Assembly: GCF_902459775.1 (NCBI RefSeq)
Contig: NZ_CABPSQ010000002.1
Location: 930,001-994,000, forward strand
DNA from: Pandoraea captiosa
Lineage (GTDB): Bacteria; Pseudomonadota; Gammaproteobacteria; Burkholderiales; Burkholderiaceae
DNA: 64,000 nucleotides
Reading direction: 5' to 3'
Both the position numbers and the translations under genes were made by a program. Below are positions 27,135 to 36,225 of this stretch, in pieces. The notes under the pieces are model-generated. The model saw only the letters and a program-made list of their open reading frames with translations, had not been told where the DNA came from and did not search any database. Within the stretch, counting starts at the first letter, position 1; the number at the start of each line of letters is the position of its first letter.

Positions 27135-27989
27135 TCAGGCGCCACGCAGGAACTCGCGCACGTGTGCGACGTACGTGGACGCATACTGGAACAGCGCGCC
27201 GTGACCAGCGTTCGGATAGATGATCAACGTGGCATTCGGCAAGCCCTCCGCGAGCACGAAGCTGTTTCGCGTGGGAATCATGGTGTCGTTGTCACCATTG
27301 GTAACCAGCACCGGATGCGGGATCGTTGCCAGCTTGCGCGCCACATCGCCCGGCCAGTTCGCCCAGGCGATCATTGCGCCAAGCTGCGCCGGCGCGACTT
27401 CGGCATTGGCCGGTAGATCGGCTTCGCCGGTTCGCGATGCCAGGCGGTTCACGAAGGCTTCTGCGGCTTGCTTGCCCTCGGGCGTCTCCGGGAAGAAAAG
27501 CCGTTTGAGTTTCTCCTGCATCGGCATCTGGGCATCCGTATAGATGGCGACCAGTTCCGGTCGATCCATGCCGGCTCCCTTCCCGCCTTCGGGTGCGCTA
27601 CCGGAAAGCACCATGCGCTCAACCAGATCAGGCTTTGCGATGGCAATCTCTTGCGCCAGAAATCCGCCGAGCGAATAGCCCAGGATATGGAACTTCGACA
27701 GTGCGATCGCAGTAACGAACTGCAGGACATGCTCCGCCATCGCTGTGATCGATGCCGGTACGGCGCCGCCGGATCTACCGACTCCGGCGTTCTCGAACAG
27801 GATGATTTCGCGATCCGCCGACAGCGTATCGACGATGGCCGGGTCCCAGTTGTCGAGGGTGCCCGTGAAATGCTGCAGGCAAAGCAGCGGCAGCCCGCCA
27901 TTGGTGTTGCCAAAGCGGCGATACGCATAGCGCACGCCACCCGCTTCGACATACTGGGTCGAGGCATTCGAGGAAGTCATGAGTGTCAT
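27135..27989 (-). CDS. Alpha/beta hydrolase A of the island operon
   Basis: A 284-residue alpha/beta hydrolase. The oxyanion region LQHFTGTLDNWDP, the nucleophile in LGYSLGGFLAQ, the acid in NGDNDTMIP and the histidine in NAGHGALFQ are all present. A strong ribosome site (AAGGAGG, 27996-28002 region read leftward) sets the start at 27989 rather than 28004. No signal peptide. It lies 11 bases after the zinc dehydrogenase and 35 before the quinone-reductase-like gene. Related to hydrolase B at 29890 only at fold level. Ester or C-C bond hydrolysis cannot be told apart. Confidence 0.88.
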   Translation of the reverse strand: MTLMTSSNASTQYVEAGGVRYAYRRFGNTNGGLPLLCLQHFTGTLDNWDPAIVDTLSADREIILFENAGVGRSGGAVPASITAMAEHVLQFVTAIALSKFHILGYSLGGFLAQEIAIAKPDLVERMVLSGSAPEGGKGAGMDRPELVAIYTDAQMPMQEKLKRLFFPETPEGKQAAEAFVNRLASRTGEADLPANAEVAPAQLGAMIAWANWPGDVARKLATIPHPVLVTNGDNDTMIPTRNSFVLAEGLPNATLIIYPNAGHGALFQYASTYVAHVREFLRGA

Positions 27990-28000
27990 CGTTGCCTCCT

Positions 28001-29053
28001 TCAAGCGGCAGAGGGGCCGTCGTAGGCCGGCATGACCAGCACCGCGCGGAACCGCACATCGGCACGCATCATTCGATCGTACGCAACCTGAGCCTGTTCC
28101 AGCGGGAACGTTTCGATCATGGGACGAATGTCCTGCAGATTGGCAAAGGCCAACGTCTGCTCGTTGTCGAAGACCGTACCGGTCAGTGCACCCACTACGG
28201 CGCGCGCACCGAACACGAGGTCCGTAGCGGTCAACGAGAGAGGATCTCCCGGCACAGCCACGACGATCAATTGGCCGCGAGCCGCCAATCCCGGAATGAG
28301 AGAGGACATGCCAGCGCCGGTCGGTGCCGTCGCCAATACCACCTTTGCACCCCCCAGGCTGCGCAGTACCCCCACCGCATCTTCACTTTCGGAATCGATG
28401 TAGCGATGCGCACCGAGTTGAGCCGCGAGTTCCGCCTTGTCTGCGCCCCGCGCAATCACCACCGTATGGAAACCCATCTTGCGCGCGAACTGCACGGCGA
28501 GGTGACCCAGGCCGCCAAGCCCATGCACCACCACCACATCGCCAGCCCGTGCATTCGCATTGCGCAAGGCGTTGAACGTAGTCAGGCCAGCGCACAGCAG
28601 CGGCGCCGCTTCAGCGGCGTCGAGCTCATCCGGCACACGCACGAGGCCGCGTGCTTCTGCCAGCATGCTTTCGGCATAGCCGCCGTTGGTCGTCATGCCC
28701 GTGATTACCGGACTCTGGCAATTCACCACGTCGCCCTGGCGACACGACGGACAAGTCCGGTCTTCGCCGGCGAGAAAGCCTACGCCCACACGCTGGCCTA
28801 CATGCCAGCCCTCGACGCCGCTGCCGACCGCTTCGATGCGGCCCACGACTTCATGACCGGGAGTCAGCCCGTGCTCCGGATTGGCCGGAGCGCGGGCAAC
28901 CGTCGCACTGTCCGAGTGGCAGACACCACAGGCCTCCACGCGAATGCGAACTTGTCCGAAGCCGGGCGCCTCGATCGGCCGATCGATTATCGACAACTTG
29001 CCAGGTGCCACGACTACGGCAGCGCGATAGGTTTGATTTGCAGTCATCGTCAT
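28001..29053 (-). CDS. Zinc-dependent alcohol dehydrogenase
   Basis: A 350-residue medium-chain alcohol dehydrogenase. Catalytic zinc ligands are in GVCHSD and GHEVVGR; the structural-zinc lobe reads GEDRTCPSCRQGDVVNC, that is three cysteines with aspartate in place of the first, a variation known in part of the family. The NAD(P) motif is VHGLGGLGHLAVQFA. It converts an alcohol to an aldehyde or the reverse. It starts 4 bases after the stop of the unknown gene upstream and ends 11 bases before hydrolase A, so it is firmly inside the operon. Confidence 0.9.
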   Translation of the reverse strand: MTMTANQTYRAAVVVAPGKLSIIDRPIEAPGFGQVRIRVEACGVCHSDSATVARAPANPEHGLTPGHEVVGRIEAVGSGVEGWHVGQRVGVGFLAGEDRTCPSCRQGDVVNCQSPVITGMTTNGGYAESMLAEARGLVRVPDELDAAEAAPLLCAGLTTFNALRNANARAGDVVVVHGLGGLGHLAVQFARKMGFHTVVIARGADKAELAAQLGAHRYIDSESEDAVGVLRSLGGAKVVLATAPTGAGMSSLIPGLAARGQLIVVAVPGDPLSLTATDLVFGARAVVGALTGTVFDNEQTLAFANLQDIRPMIETFPLEQAQVAYDRMMRADVRFRAVLVMPAYDGPSAA

Positions 29054-29057
29054 GGCC

Positions 29058-29777
29058 TCACTCGAAGTGGAAGTCGGAAAGGTCCACGCCTACGATCAGC
29101 GGCTCAGGCATCGCGAGATTCTCTGGCGTGCGCGGATAGATACGCATGCGAGTCGGCATGCGAATGCCTTGCACTTCGACATAATCACTGAGGTAGCGAG
29201 CGGCTGCATTGCGGCCCTGGATGTCCACTTCGTAGTCGTGACGGCGCAGTAGTCCGTCCGCGTCGAAGTAGTAGGTTTGCTCCGCGCTATGCGTCGCCAC
29301 CGAATCCGGGAACGTCACACGCAGACGACGCCAGGACAGGCCGTCGACCACCCACGGCTCGATTTCGGTTGCCACCACACCGGGATGGCGCAGCACGAAC
29401 GGCGACGTCAGATACGTCCACATCGTGTAGCCCGCGAAATACGCCAGTTGAGGATTCGACCACGGTGTTTCGAGTTCAAAACCGGCGAACGATGCTCTAG
29501 GACGATCGAGCGACTCGACGAGCGTGCCGTCTGCTTGTCGGATTTCAACGCGATCCGGCGTAAAAACGGAATGATCGGTGGTCGGTGCGAACGGCTCATG
29601 CGAGACCCGTTGCGTGTGCAGGTCTACCGTGACGTGCGAATCCGTCAGCACACCTACGCGCTGTTTCAGGTTCCACAGGATGCCAGTGTGGTGCAGATGC
29701 GCGGAGACGCGCTTGAAGCTCTGGAAGCGTTCGAGACCGCCTGCGGCATCGATGACGAAATGGATCAGGTCAGACAT
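29058..29777 (-). CDS. Unknown protein of the island operon
   Basis: A 239-residue protein that I cannot assign. It has no signal peptide or membrane segment. The sequence alternates beta-like strands and aromatic residues (HHTGILWNLKQRVGVL, FELETPWSNPQLAYFAGYTMWTYLTSPF, QTYYFDADGLLRRHDYEVDIQG), which suggests a large antiparallel beta sheet, such as the half-barrel of lipoprotein carrier-like folds. PFVL followed by many hydrophobic residues could line a ligand pocket. It is 112 bases from hydrolase B and 4 from the alcohol dehydrogenase. It is the most distinctive member of the operon and a good marker for finding the same system elsewhere. Confidence 0.75.
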   Translation of the reverse strand: MSDLIHFVIDAAGGLERFQSFKRVSAHLHHTGILWNLKQRVGVLTDSHVTVDLHTQRVSHEPFAPTTDHSVFTPDRVEIRQADGTLVESLDRPRASFAGFELETPWSNPQLAYFAGYTMWTYLTSPFVLRHPGVVATEIEPWVVDGLSWRRLRVTFPDSVATHSAEQTYYFDADGLLRRHDYEVDIQGRNAAARYLSDYVEVQGIRMPTRMRIYPRTPENLAMPEPLIVGVDLSDFHFE

Positions 29778-29889
29778 GATTTACCTTCTGCTTGGTTTGC
29801 TACTAGGAGGGCGAGACAATCCCCTTCGAGGCAGGGCTCTCGAAGTACTTGAGTGGCGCGTTGACGCGCCGACGATCAACAGGATTCCG

Positions 29890-30753
29890 CTATACGTGGG
29901 CGTCGACGAACGCGGCGATATGTCGCGCGGATGCCTGGGGATACTGGAGTTGTGGCCCGTGTCCGGCGCGCGGAAAGGTCACAAGATGCAAGGTCGGCAA
30001 CTGGTTGTTGAGCGCGTACCAGTTCTCCACCGGGAATACGATGTCGTGATCGCCCCCGATATGCAGGACAGGGATGCGGGTGGATTTGAGCGCCTCAAGC
30101 ACGGCATCCACTGGAAAGACCGGATTCTTTGGACCATCGCCAAGCTGGGTTCCGGCCCACTGCCACGGAACTTCCGGGCTGAGGTCGAGCTTGCGTGCAG
30201 CAAGCCGATCGGCAGTCCGCCTGGCGGCGTCCGTGCTCTGCGCCGAGGATGGCTCGAAGAACAGCCTGACAAAGTCATCGAAGTCATTCTCGCGCTTCGC
30301 CAGCGTGTAGAACAGCGCTTCGCCGACCTTGACCAGATTGCCCGGCGGCGTGGTGCCGATCAACACCGTGTGGCTGACGAGCTGTGGTGCCATCGTCATC
30401 AAAAGCTGCGCGGCAATGCCACCCACCGACCAGCCGCCAATGATGACGCTGCCCAGGTCGAGCGCAGTGATGAGATCGATCGCATCGCGGGCTAGTGCCG
30501 CAGGCTGATAGGTCGGATTGCCTGTTGATTGTCCCAGCCCGCTGTAGTCAAACACCGTCACCTGGAAGCCCTGGTTCGCCAGGCTATCCAGGAACAGCGG
30601 GTCCCAAGCGTCCATGGTGCCGCGGAATCGTACGCAGAGGACAATCGGCTTGCCGCTGCCGATCGTGCGATAGGCGAGACGCCGCCCCGGCACGTCGACG
30701 AACCGGGTTCTGGCGTTAAGGCTTGCCGAGGCTTCGGCCATTGAAGTATTCAT
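29890..30753 (-). CDS. Alpha/beta hydrolase B of the island operon
   Basis: A 287-residue alpha/beta hydrolase, first gene of the leftward run. It has RFRGTMDAWDP (oxyanion region), the nucleophile serine in GGWSVGGIAAQ, the acid in GGDHDIVFP and the histidine in RAGHGPQLQ. The start at 30753 (MNTSMAEA) gives a normal N-terminus with AAGG upstream; a longer frame to 30843 is possible but has no added domain. It is divergent from the FixJ-type regulator gene, with 414 bases between. Confidence 0.85.
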   Translation of the reverse strand: MNTSMAEASASLNARTRFVDVPGRRLAYRTIGSGKPIVLCVRFRGTMDAWDPLFLDSLANQGFQVTVFDYSGLGQSTGNPTYQPAALARDAIDLITALDLGSVIIGGWSVGGIAAQLLMTMAPQLVSHTVLIGTTPPGNLVKVGEALFYTLAKRENDFDDFVRLFFEPSSAQSTDAARRTADRLAARKLDLSPEVPWQWAGTQLGDGPKNPVFPVDAVLEALKSTRIPVLHIGGDHDIVFPVENWYALNNQLPTLHLVTFPRAGHGPQLQYPQASARHIAAFVDAHV

Positions 30754-31167
30754 TTTGTCCAACCTTGCATTGACCATCGATGCGACGCGAACACGTATCC
30801 CAGCCCCCATCATTGCCCTTTTCCGATCCATCGGAAACGACATTTATCGTGAGGTTTTCGGACATCGAAACCCATCCAGGAGCGTCGTGCTCACCCATCG
30901 GCAGCATCATTTCCGAGCGCTGCTTCGATATGAAAGTTAGCCGCAAAGCCAGAGCGGATAAAGCGCGGACGCGTGAACAGTATTTCCATTCAACCCGAAC
31001 AATCGTGCACGGGAGACGTTGCGTGATCCGCTTTGACAGGTGTTTTTGCGGCCATTTTCGGCCAACCTGCGCGGGACGGTTATGCGACAATCGCCGCGAC
31101 CGTGACGCTTGCAATCACGGCTTTGCCAACGCGATTCGACAGTCTTACCAAACCCGTGAATTGATGC
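30754..31167. other. 414-base region between divergent island operon and regulator
   Basis: No credible gene. It must contain the promoters of the seven-gene leftward run and of the FixJ-type regulator at 31168. I see no copy of the TATACGAATGT motif here and no strong palindrome. Confidence 0.5.
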
Positions 31168-31809
31168 ATGTCCAGTAATGCACAAAGCCAGGATGCGACT
31201 TCAGTCGTCTACATCATCGACGACGAGGAATCCACCCGCTCGTCACTGCATAACCTCCTGCGCTCCGTGGGATTCACGGTCCGTAGCTTCGACAGTACGG
31301 CGGCATTCAAGGCGTCGGAGAAGAATGCCGGACCCAGCTGCATGCTGCTAGACGTTCGCCTGCGCGGAGAGAGCGGCTTGTTCTTTCAGCAGCAGGAGAA
31401 GGCCCACCAGCAGATGCCCATCATCTTCATGACGGGATTTGCAGACGTGAGCATCTGTATCAAGGCGATGAAAGCGGGCGCCGCTGATTTCCTGCTCAAG
31501 CCGCTGGCCGAGCAGGACGTTATCGATGCCGTCACGGCCGCTCTGGCGCAGGACAAGAAGCGGCTTGAGGCCGATTACCAGCGCAGCGCCCTCATCGAAC
31601 TCTACGAATCTCTGACCTCGCGCGAGCGCGAGGTGCTGGCCTACGTCGTCGGCGGCGCATTGAACAAGCAGATTGCAGCCGGCATCGGCATCAGCGAGAT
31701 TACCGTCAAGGTCCATCGCGGCACCGCCATGAAGAAGATGAAATCGAGCTCCGTTGCCGATCTGGTGCGCAAGGCGCAAGTGCTTGGCATCGAGCCGCTG
31801 TCCCGCTAG
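31168..31809 (+). CDS. FixJ-type two-component response regulator
   Basis: A 213-residue response regulator: receiver domain at 12-125 with acidic pair DD18-19, phosphoacceptor Asp62 (MLLDVRLRG), Thr in FMTGFAD and Lys111 (FLLKPLAEQ), then a LuxR-type helix-turn-helix at about 145-208 (LTSREREVLAYVVGGALNKQIAAGIGISEITVKVHR). This is the FixJ/TtrR branch. It is divergent from the seven-gene operon and followed 9 bases later by an MFS carrier, with a matching soluble kinase convergent at 33073. It most likely controls the neighbouring operon. Confidence 0.92.
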   Translation: MSSNAQSQDATSVVYIIDDEESTRSSLHNLLRSVGFTVRSFDSTAAFKASEKNAGPSCMLLDVRLRGESGLFFQQQEKAHQQMPIIFMTGFADVSICIKAMKAGAADFLLKPLAEQDVIDAVTAALAQDKKRLEADYQRSALIELYESLTSREREVLAYVVGGALNKQIAAGIGISEITVKVHRGTAMKKMKSSSVADLVRKAQVLGIEPLSR

Positions 31810-31818
31810 CACAGCGCC

Positions 31819-33072
31819 TTGTCCGTGACAAACACATTAAATCCCCGCGCGCTGGCGACGGTAGTCCTTGCCAATGCACTCGAGTTCTTCGAGTACTTCG
31901 CCTATGCCACGTTTGCGCGCTTCATCGGCGCGGCATTCTTCCCGCACGGCGATGCCGGTGTCGCATCGCTGGCCGCGTTCGGCACCTTTGCCACGGGGTT
32001 TCTGATGCGTCCGATCGGTGCGCTGGTGTTGGGCGCCTATGCCGATCACGCGGGACGCGAGCCCGCGCTGGTGCTCAACATCACACTAGTCGCTTCGGGC
32101 ACGCTTGGCATGGCTTTATTGCCAGGCTACGATGTCCTGGGCGTTGCCGCACCGCTTCTGCTGCTGGCTTGCCGGATGCTTCAGGGATTCGCCATTGGCG
32201 GAGAAATTGGCGCGGCAGGTGCGTACCTGATCGAACATTGTGCGCCGGCGCGCCGCGGCCTCTACTGCGGCTGGCTGCTTGCCGGGCAGGGAATCGCGTT
32301 GCTGGCTATCGGCGCTTGTGGCCTCCTGATGAATGACTTGCTTACCGCCGCGCAGCTCGACGCATGGGGATGGCGAATCCCTTTTTTTCTCGCGGTCATG
32401 ATGATTCCGGTCCAAGTGCTGTTGCGTCGGCGCCTGTTGGCTCGCGACATGCCGCGGCCGGTTACCGCGGAGGTTGATGTCGGGCGCCTGCAAGGCTGGA
32501 AAGTCCTTGCACTCGGGACACTCCTGATCGCAGGCGGCACCGTGCCAACCTATGTCGCCACCTTCACTGCCCCGTTCGAAATGGCGGGCACCATGCCAAC
32601 GCTGGGGCAATCGTTTCTCGTAACGATCGCGCTGGGCGCGATCACGTCCGCAGCATCTATCGTGGGTGGATGGCTTGCCGATCGTCTCGGATACGCCACC
32701 GTCGTCATCTGGGCGCGGCTGGCTTCGATCATCGCCGCGGTGCCCACCTATCTCGCTGCAGTGCATGGCTTGGGCAATGGCTTCTTTGTCGCTGGCATTG
32801 TCGCCGTGACGGCGGCGAGTTGCCTGGCCGCCGGGCCGACTGTCGCCCTGCTGCTGTCGACAGTGCGCAGCACGTCGCGCGCCACATCGCTTTCCTTTAT
32901 CTATGCAGTCGGTGTCGCGGTGTTCGGCGGCACGGCCCCGGCACTGATTGCCACATGGAACGCATGGGCGGAAAGCCAGATGGCCGCAGCCTGGACAATT
33001 TCGGCCGCGGCCCTGGGCGCTATCGTGGCGGTGAGGGCGCTACAGCATCACCAGACGCGCGTGCGCTACTGA
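31819..33072 (+). CDS. MFS transporter, metabolite:H+ symporter (MHS) family
   Basis: A 417-residue, 12-helix carrier with the MHS signature region ANALEFFEYFAYATFARFIGAAFFP, the loop motif GAYADHAGREPAL between helices 2 and 3, and GFAIGGEIGAAGAYLIEH after. It imports an organic acid or osmolyte with protons. The start is TTG at 31819 (or GTG at 31825), nine bases after the regulator stop, so it is co-transcribed with it. Its stop abuts that of the convergent kinase gene. Probable uptake route for the substrate of the operon. Confidence 0.88.
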   Translation: MSVTNTLNPRALATVVLANALEFFEYFAYATFARFIGAAFFPHGDAGVASLAAFGTFATGFLMRPIGALVLGAYADHAGREPALVLNITLVASGTLGMALLPGYDVLGVAAPLLLLACRMLQGFAIGGEIGAAGAYLIEHCAPARRGLYCGWLLAGQGIALLAIGACGLLMNDLLTAAQLDAWGWRIPFFLAVMMIPVQVLLRRRLLARDMPRPVTAEVDVGRLQGWKVLALGTLLIAGGTVPTYVATFTAPFEMAGTMPTLGQSFLVTIALGAITSAASIVGGWLADRLGYATVVIWARLASIIAAVPTYLAAVHGLGNGFFVAGIVAVTAASCLAAGPTVALLLSTVRSTSRATSLSFIYAVGVAVFGGTAPALIATWNAWAESQMAAAWTISAAALGAIVAVRALQHHQTRVRY

Positions 33073-34347
33073 CTATGCGACGGAGGCCTTTGCGCCGGGA
33101 AGGGTGAAGCACAGCGTCGCGCCTTTTTCCTCGACCGATTCGGCCCAGATGCGTCCACCGTGCGCTTCGATGATGGATTTGGAAATGGAGAGTCCCACGC
33201 CCATGCCTTCCGACTTCGATGTGGAGAACGGCTGGAACAGTGTTTCGTGCGACGCGGCATCGATGCCATGGCCGGTGTCCATCACCTTGAACAGCAGGCT
33301 GGCATCACCCTCCGGTTCGACGTGCACGGTCAGTTTGCGCGCCCGTGCGTCCGACGTGGCTGCGATGGCATGTATGCCGTTCAGCAGCAGGTTGCCCAGT
33401 ACCTGCTGTAGTTGCACACGATCCACCAGCACGCGCAGGCCCTCGTCCACCGACGTCTCGACCTCGATGGCCTTGGCTCGCGCTTCTGGCAAGATCAGGT
33501 AGATCGCCGATGCCACCACTTCGGCTGCGGACTGCAATCGCGCCTGCACGGGCGTATGCGTCATGAATCCGCGCAGCCTGTGGCAGATGTCGGTGGCATC
33601 CCGTGCCCAGCGCCGCGCGTCACTTACGGACGCCATAGCTTCTGCGATATCGGGCTCATCACGATCGAGCCATCGCGCAGCGGCTTCGATCGATGTCCTC
33701 GTGGCAGACAGCGGCTGGCTGATCTCGTGCGTGATCGATGCTGCCAGTTGTCCCACCAGTGCAATGCGTCCCGCGCGCGCCATCTCCGCACGCATGACCT
33801 GCAGGCGGTTGATGTTCTCCTGATACTCGGAGATATCGAATGCGTAGAAGTGCAGCCGCGTATAGCGGGCGGGGTCCGTTGGCAGCGAACAACGCCACAC
33901 GATTGGAATCGTCCGGCCAGTCAGCGATGTGAGGGTACGTTCCCCCTGGCAGGCGGTCTCACCATCGAACATGGCCTTGAGTACCTTCGAATTGCTGGGG
34001 CGGCTGGCCGGTAGCAGTGCCTTTGCCGCGGCGAAGAACGTTTCGCGCGAAGCGGCATCGAACAACTTCAATGCTGCGTCGTTGGCATCCACGAAGCGGT
34101 GATGGCAGTCGCGCAACTGCTGGATCGCCGCGGGATTTTCGTCCAGATAGCCGTCGAGATCTTGCACCCCCTCTGCCTTGCGCTCATCGACCCACTGCCG
34201 TATGCCGGACCAATCTTCCACAAGGATGGGAATCGGCGCGAAGCGAAAGGTCTCGTCCAAGATCTGGCTGGTGGATTCCACACGTTCACTTTCGCCCGGT
34301 TCGATTTTGCAGGGACGCGCGGAAACGTCGGTATCGGGATGGCGCAT
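33073..34347 (-). CDS. Soluble PAS-domain histidine kinase
   Basis: A 424-residue kinase with no membrane segment. An N-terminal region and PAS-like domain (about 30-180, ending YAFDISEYQENINRLQ) precedes the dimerisation helix with His207 in ASITHEISQPLSA, then the ATPase domain: N box NLLLNGIHAI, G1 VMDTGHGI, F box FQPFSTSKSEGMGVGLSISKSI. This is the FixL/TodS-type HPK4 class expected for a FixJ-type partner. The start at 34347 excludes an in-frame stretch upstream of junk composition. Signal probably cytosolic (ligand or redox). Confidence 0.87.
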   Translation of the reverse strand: MRHPDTDVSARPCKIEPGESERVESTSQILDETFRFAPIPILVEDWSGIRQWVDERKAEGVQDLDGYLDENPAAIQQLRDCHHRFVDANDAALKLFDAASRETFFAAAKALLPASRPSNSKVLKAMFDGETACQGERTLTSLTGRTIPIVWRCSLPTDPARYTRLHFYAFDISEYQENINRLQVMRAEMARAGRIALVGQLAASITHEISQPLSATRTSIEAAARWLDRDEPDIAEAMASVSDARRWARDATDICHRLRGFMTHTPVQARLQSAAEVVASAIYLILPEARAKAIEVETSVDEGLRVLVDRVQLQQVLGNLLLNGIHAIAATSDARARKLTVHVEPEGDASLLFKVMDTGHGIDAASHETLFQPFSTSKSEGMGVGLSISKSIIEAHGGRIWAESVEEKGATLCFTLPGAKASVA

Positions 34348-34419
34348 AGGGAGGAATATTGTTGCGGCGGGTCTGCGTCCGCCATGGTAGCAATGCCATG
34401 CAGCGATTGTGTCGGCAAT

Positions 34420-34433
34420 TATACGAATGTATA
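34420..34433. promoter_or_regulatory. Perfect dyad TATACGAATGTATA
   Basis: TATAC-GAAT-GTATA, exact five-base arms, 73 bases before the kinase start and in the region shared with the divergent receiver gene. A near copy lies at 35043. Likely an operator of the FixJ-type regulator or of the LysR protein. Confidence 0.5.
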
Positions 34434-34636
34434 GCCTCAGGCGCCGGCGGCTGTGGCGCTCATTCCGTTGGCAAGCGCGGCATCGCGACACCCTTCGGTG
34501 CAAACCCGATGTGCGATGGTGTATGCAACGCGATACTCCCGTATAAGTGTCCCCGTACCGCGATTGCGCTAATGTCCCGTCACGCGCCCTCACCGATGCA
34601 AGGCGCTTCTCCGATGTTTTGCCCGTTCTGACGCTG

Positions 34637-35014
34637 ATGCCCGTGCCTGCCAAGATTGTTTGTGTCATCGATGACGAACCATCCGTTCGTAGATCCACCG
34701 GCGCGCTGATTCGTTCACTCGGCTGGGGCGCAGCCTTCTTCTCCTCTGCGGAAGGCTTCATGGCCCATCCGAGCAACAGTGACTACGACTGCCTGATCTG
34801 CGATATCGCGCTGGAAGCCATTTCCGGCGTCGAACTGTTGCGCCAGCTCCGCGCCGCAGGCCTTCATACGCCTTGCATCTTTGTTACCGCCCATGCCACG
34901 CCGCATTGCCGAGAAGAGGCCAGGCAGCATGGCGCAGTCTGCATCCTCGACAAGCCGGTGGACCCCGACGACCTGGTCGGCTGGCTGTCTCGCGTTTTGA
35001 ACACCGCCTCCTGA
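34637..35014 (+). CDS. Receiver-only response regulator
   Basis: A 125-residue stand-alone receiver domain: acidic pair D12-D13, phosphoacceptor Asp56 (LICDIALEAISG), Thr in FVTAHAT and Lys106 (ILDKPVDP). It has no output domain. It is divergent from the soluble kinase with 289 bases between, and is most like FixJ receivers. Such single-domain regulators act as phosphate sinks or competitors for a kinase, so the system has one kinase and two receivers. The start at MPVPAK is preferred over an upstream ATG-like codon at 34547. Confidence 0.85.
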   Translation: MPVPAKIVCVIDDEPSVRRSTGALIRSLGWGAAFFSSAEGFMAHPSNSDYDCLICDIALEAISGVELLRQLRAAGLHTPCIFVTAHATPHCREEARQHGAVCILDKPVDPDDLVGWLSRVLNTAS

Positions 35015-35042
35015 TACGACAGCCTCGCCAAAGTAGGGGACC

Positions 35043-35056
35043 TATACGAATGTGTC
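35043..35056. promoter_or_regulatory. Near copy of the TATACGAATGTATA dyad
   Basis: TATACGAATGTGTC shares the first eleven bases with the dyad at 34420. It lies about 90 bases before the LysR start at 35147 and just after the receiver gene. Confidence 0.4.
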
Positions 35057-35146
35057 GCGCACCATGCGCCAATTGCGACTGTTGCATCGATGCGGCCGCT
35101 CATACACTCGAACAATCATCAAAAGGTGACACACGAGGTAAGTTCC

Positions 35147-36112
35147 ATGGAACGCATGCTACAAGCGATGGAGGTTTTTGCGCGGATCGTCGAATGCGAA
35201 AATTTCACGCGCGCATCCAATCTTCTGGGCATTCCAAAGGCGTCCGCAAGCTTGCTGATCCAGCAACTTGAACTCCATCTGCAAGTAAAACTGCTTCACC
35301 GTACGACGCGCCAGGTTCGGCCGACGGCCGCCGGCATGACCTTCTACGAGCATTGCCTCAAGATTCTGCTCGACATCACCGACCTCAAATCCAAGATCGG
35401 ATCGGCTGCGGAACAGGCGAGTGGCAGGTTACGCGTGGAGTTGCCGGGCGACATTGCGCGCCAGTTGATGCCCGACATAGCCCTATTCCGCCTCCAGTAT
35501 CCGGATGTCAGCCTGCAGATTTCCACACCGCGGCATTCCTCGAACTTGATCCGCGATGGCATAGATTGTGCGGTTCGACTGGGCGAACCGGAGGATTCGT
35601 ACCATTTCAGCCGTCAGGTTGGCACTTACCATCTGATCACGGTAGCGAGCCGCGTCTATGTTTCCCGGCATGGATGCCCCGATACGGTGCAGAGCTTGTC
35701 AGCGCATTGCACGGCGCACGCTTCCCATCAAGGCGACGGCCGACCGTGGGAATTCAGCTTTGCATTGGACGGCCGCAGCACTCGGCACCCCCTGCCTGAA
35801 TCCATCGCCTTCGACGACATGGATCTGCTTCTTCAATATGGCTTGCAGAATGGCGGGGTCATTCAGGTTTGGGACGCCGTGGCAATGCCGTACATTGCCA
35901 GCGGACGGCTTAAGGAAGTACTCGCGCATTGCCGCCCGCGAGCTAAACCGATCCATGCCGTCTATGCGTGCCGGACACGTGAATCGATGGCGCTACGCGT
36001 CTTTGTCGACTGGCTGTCTTCGGCGCTGGAAAGTTGCCAGACACCCTGTTCCCTTCCGAGGTATGAAGACGAAAGGCGAACAAAGTTGGACGCCACCTGC
36101 CCGCCAGCCTGA
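35147..36112 (+). CDS. LysR-type regulator of the island
   Basis: A 321-residue LysR regulator of the CrgA-like group: helix-turn-helix at residues 1-62 (MLQAMEVFARIVECENFTRASNLLGIPKASASLLIQQLE, LLHRTTRQVRPTAAG) and effector domain from about 90 (GRLRVELPGDIARQLMPDIALF). The start at MERML is preceded by GAGGT; a longer frame begins in non-coding sequence. The C-terminal tail beyond about residue 295 is polar. It lies between the receiver gene and the GlxA-type gene, all rightward. Confidence 0.85.
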   Translation: MERMLQAMEVFARIVECENFTRASNLLGIPKASASLLIQQLELHLQVKLLHRTTRQVRPTAAGMTFYEHCLKILLDITDLKSKIGSAAEQASGRLRVELPGDIARQLMPDIALFRLQYPDVSLQISTPRHSSNLIRDGIDCAVRLGEPEDSYHFSRQVGTYHLITVASRVYVSRHGCPDTVQSLSAHCTAHASHQGDGRPWEFSFALDGRSTRHPLPESIAFDDMDLLLQYGLQNGGVIQVWDAVAMPYIASGRLKEVLAHCRPRAKPIHAVYACRTRESMALRVFVDWLSSALESCQTPCSLPRYEDERRTKLDATCPPA

Positions 36113-36225
36113 AGAGGCTGAGGCGTCCAGTACGGCGCACGCCACAATGGACCCATGCCGATTTTCTTCCGGCCGGCATATAATTCACGCTCCTTCTATA
36201 ATCCGGCTTTTCGGACAGCAGCGCG

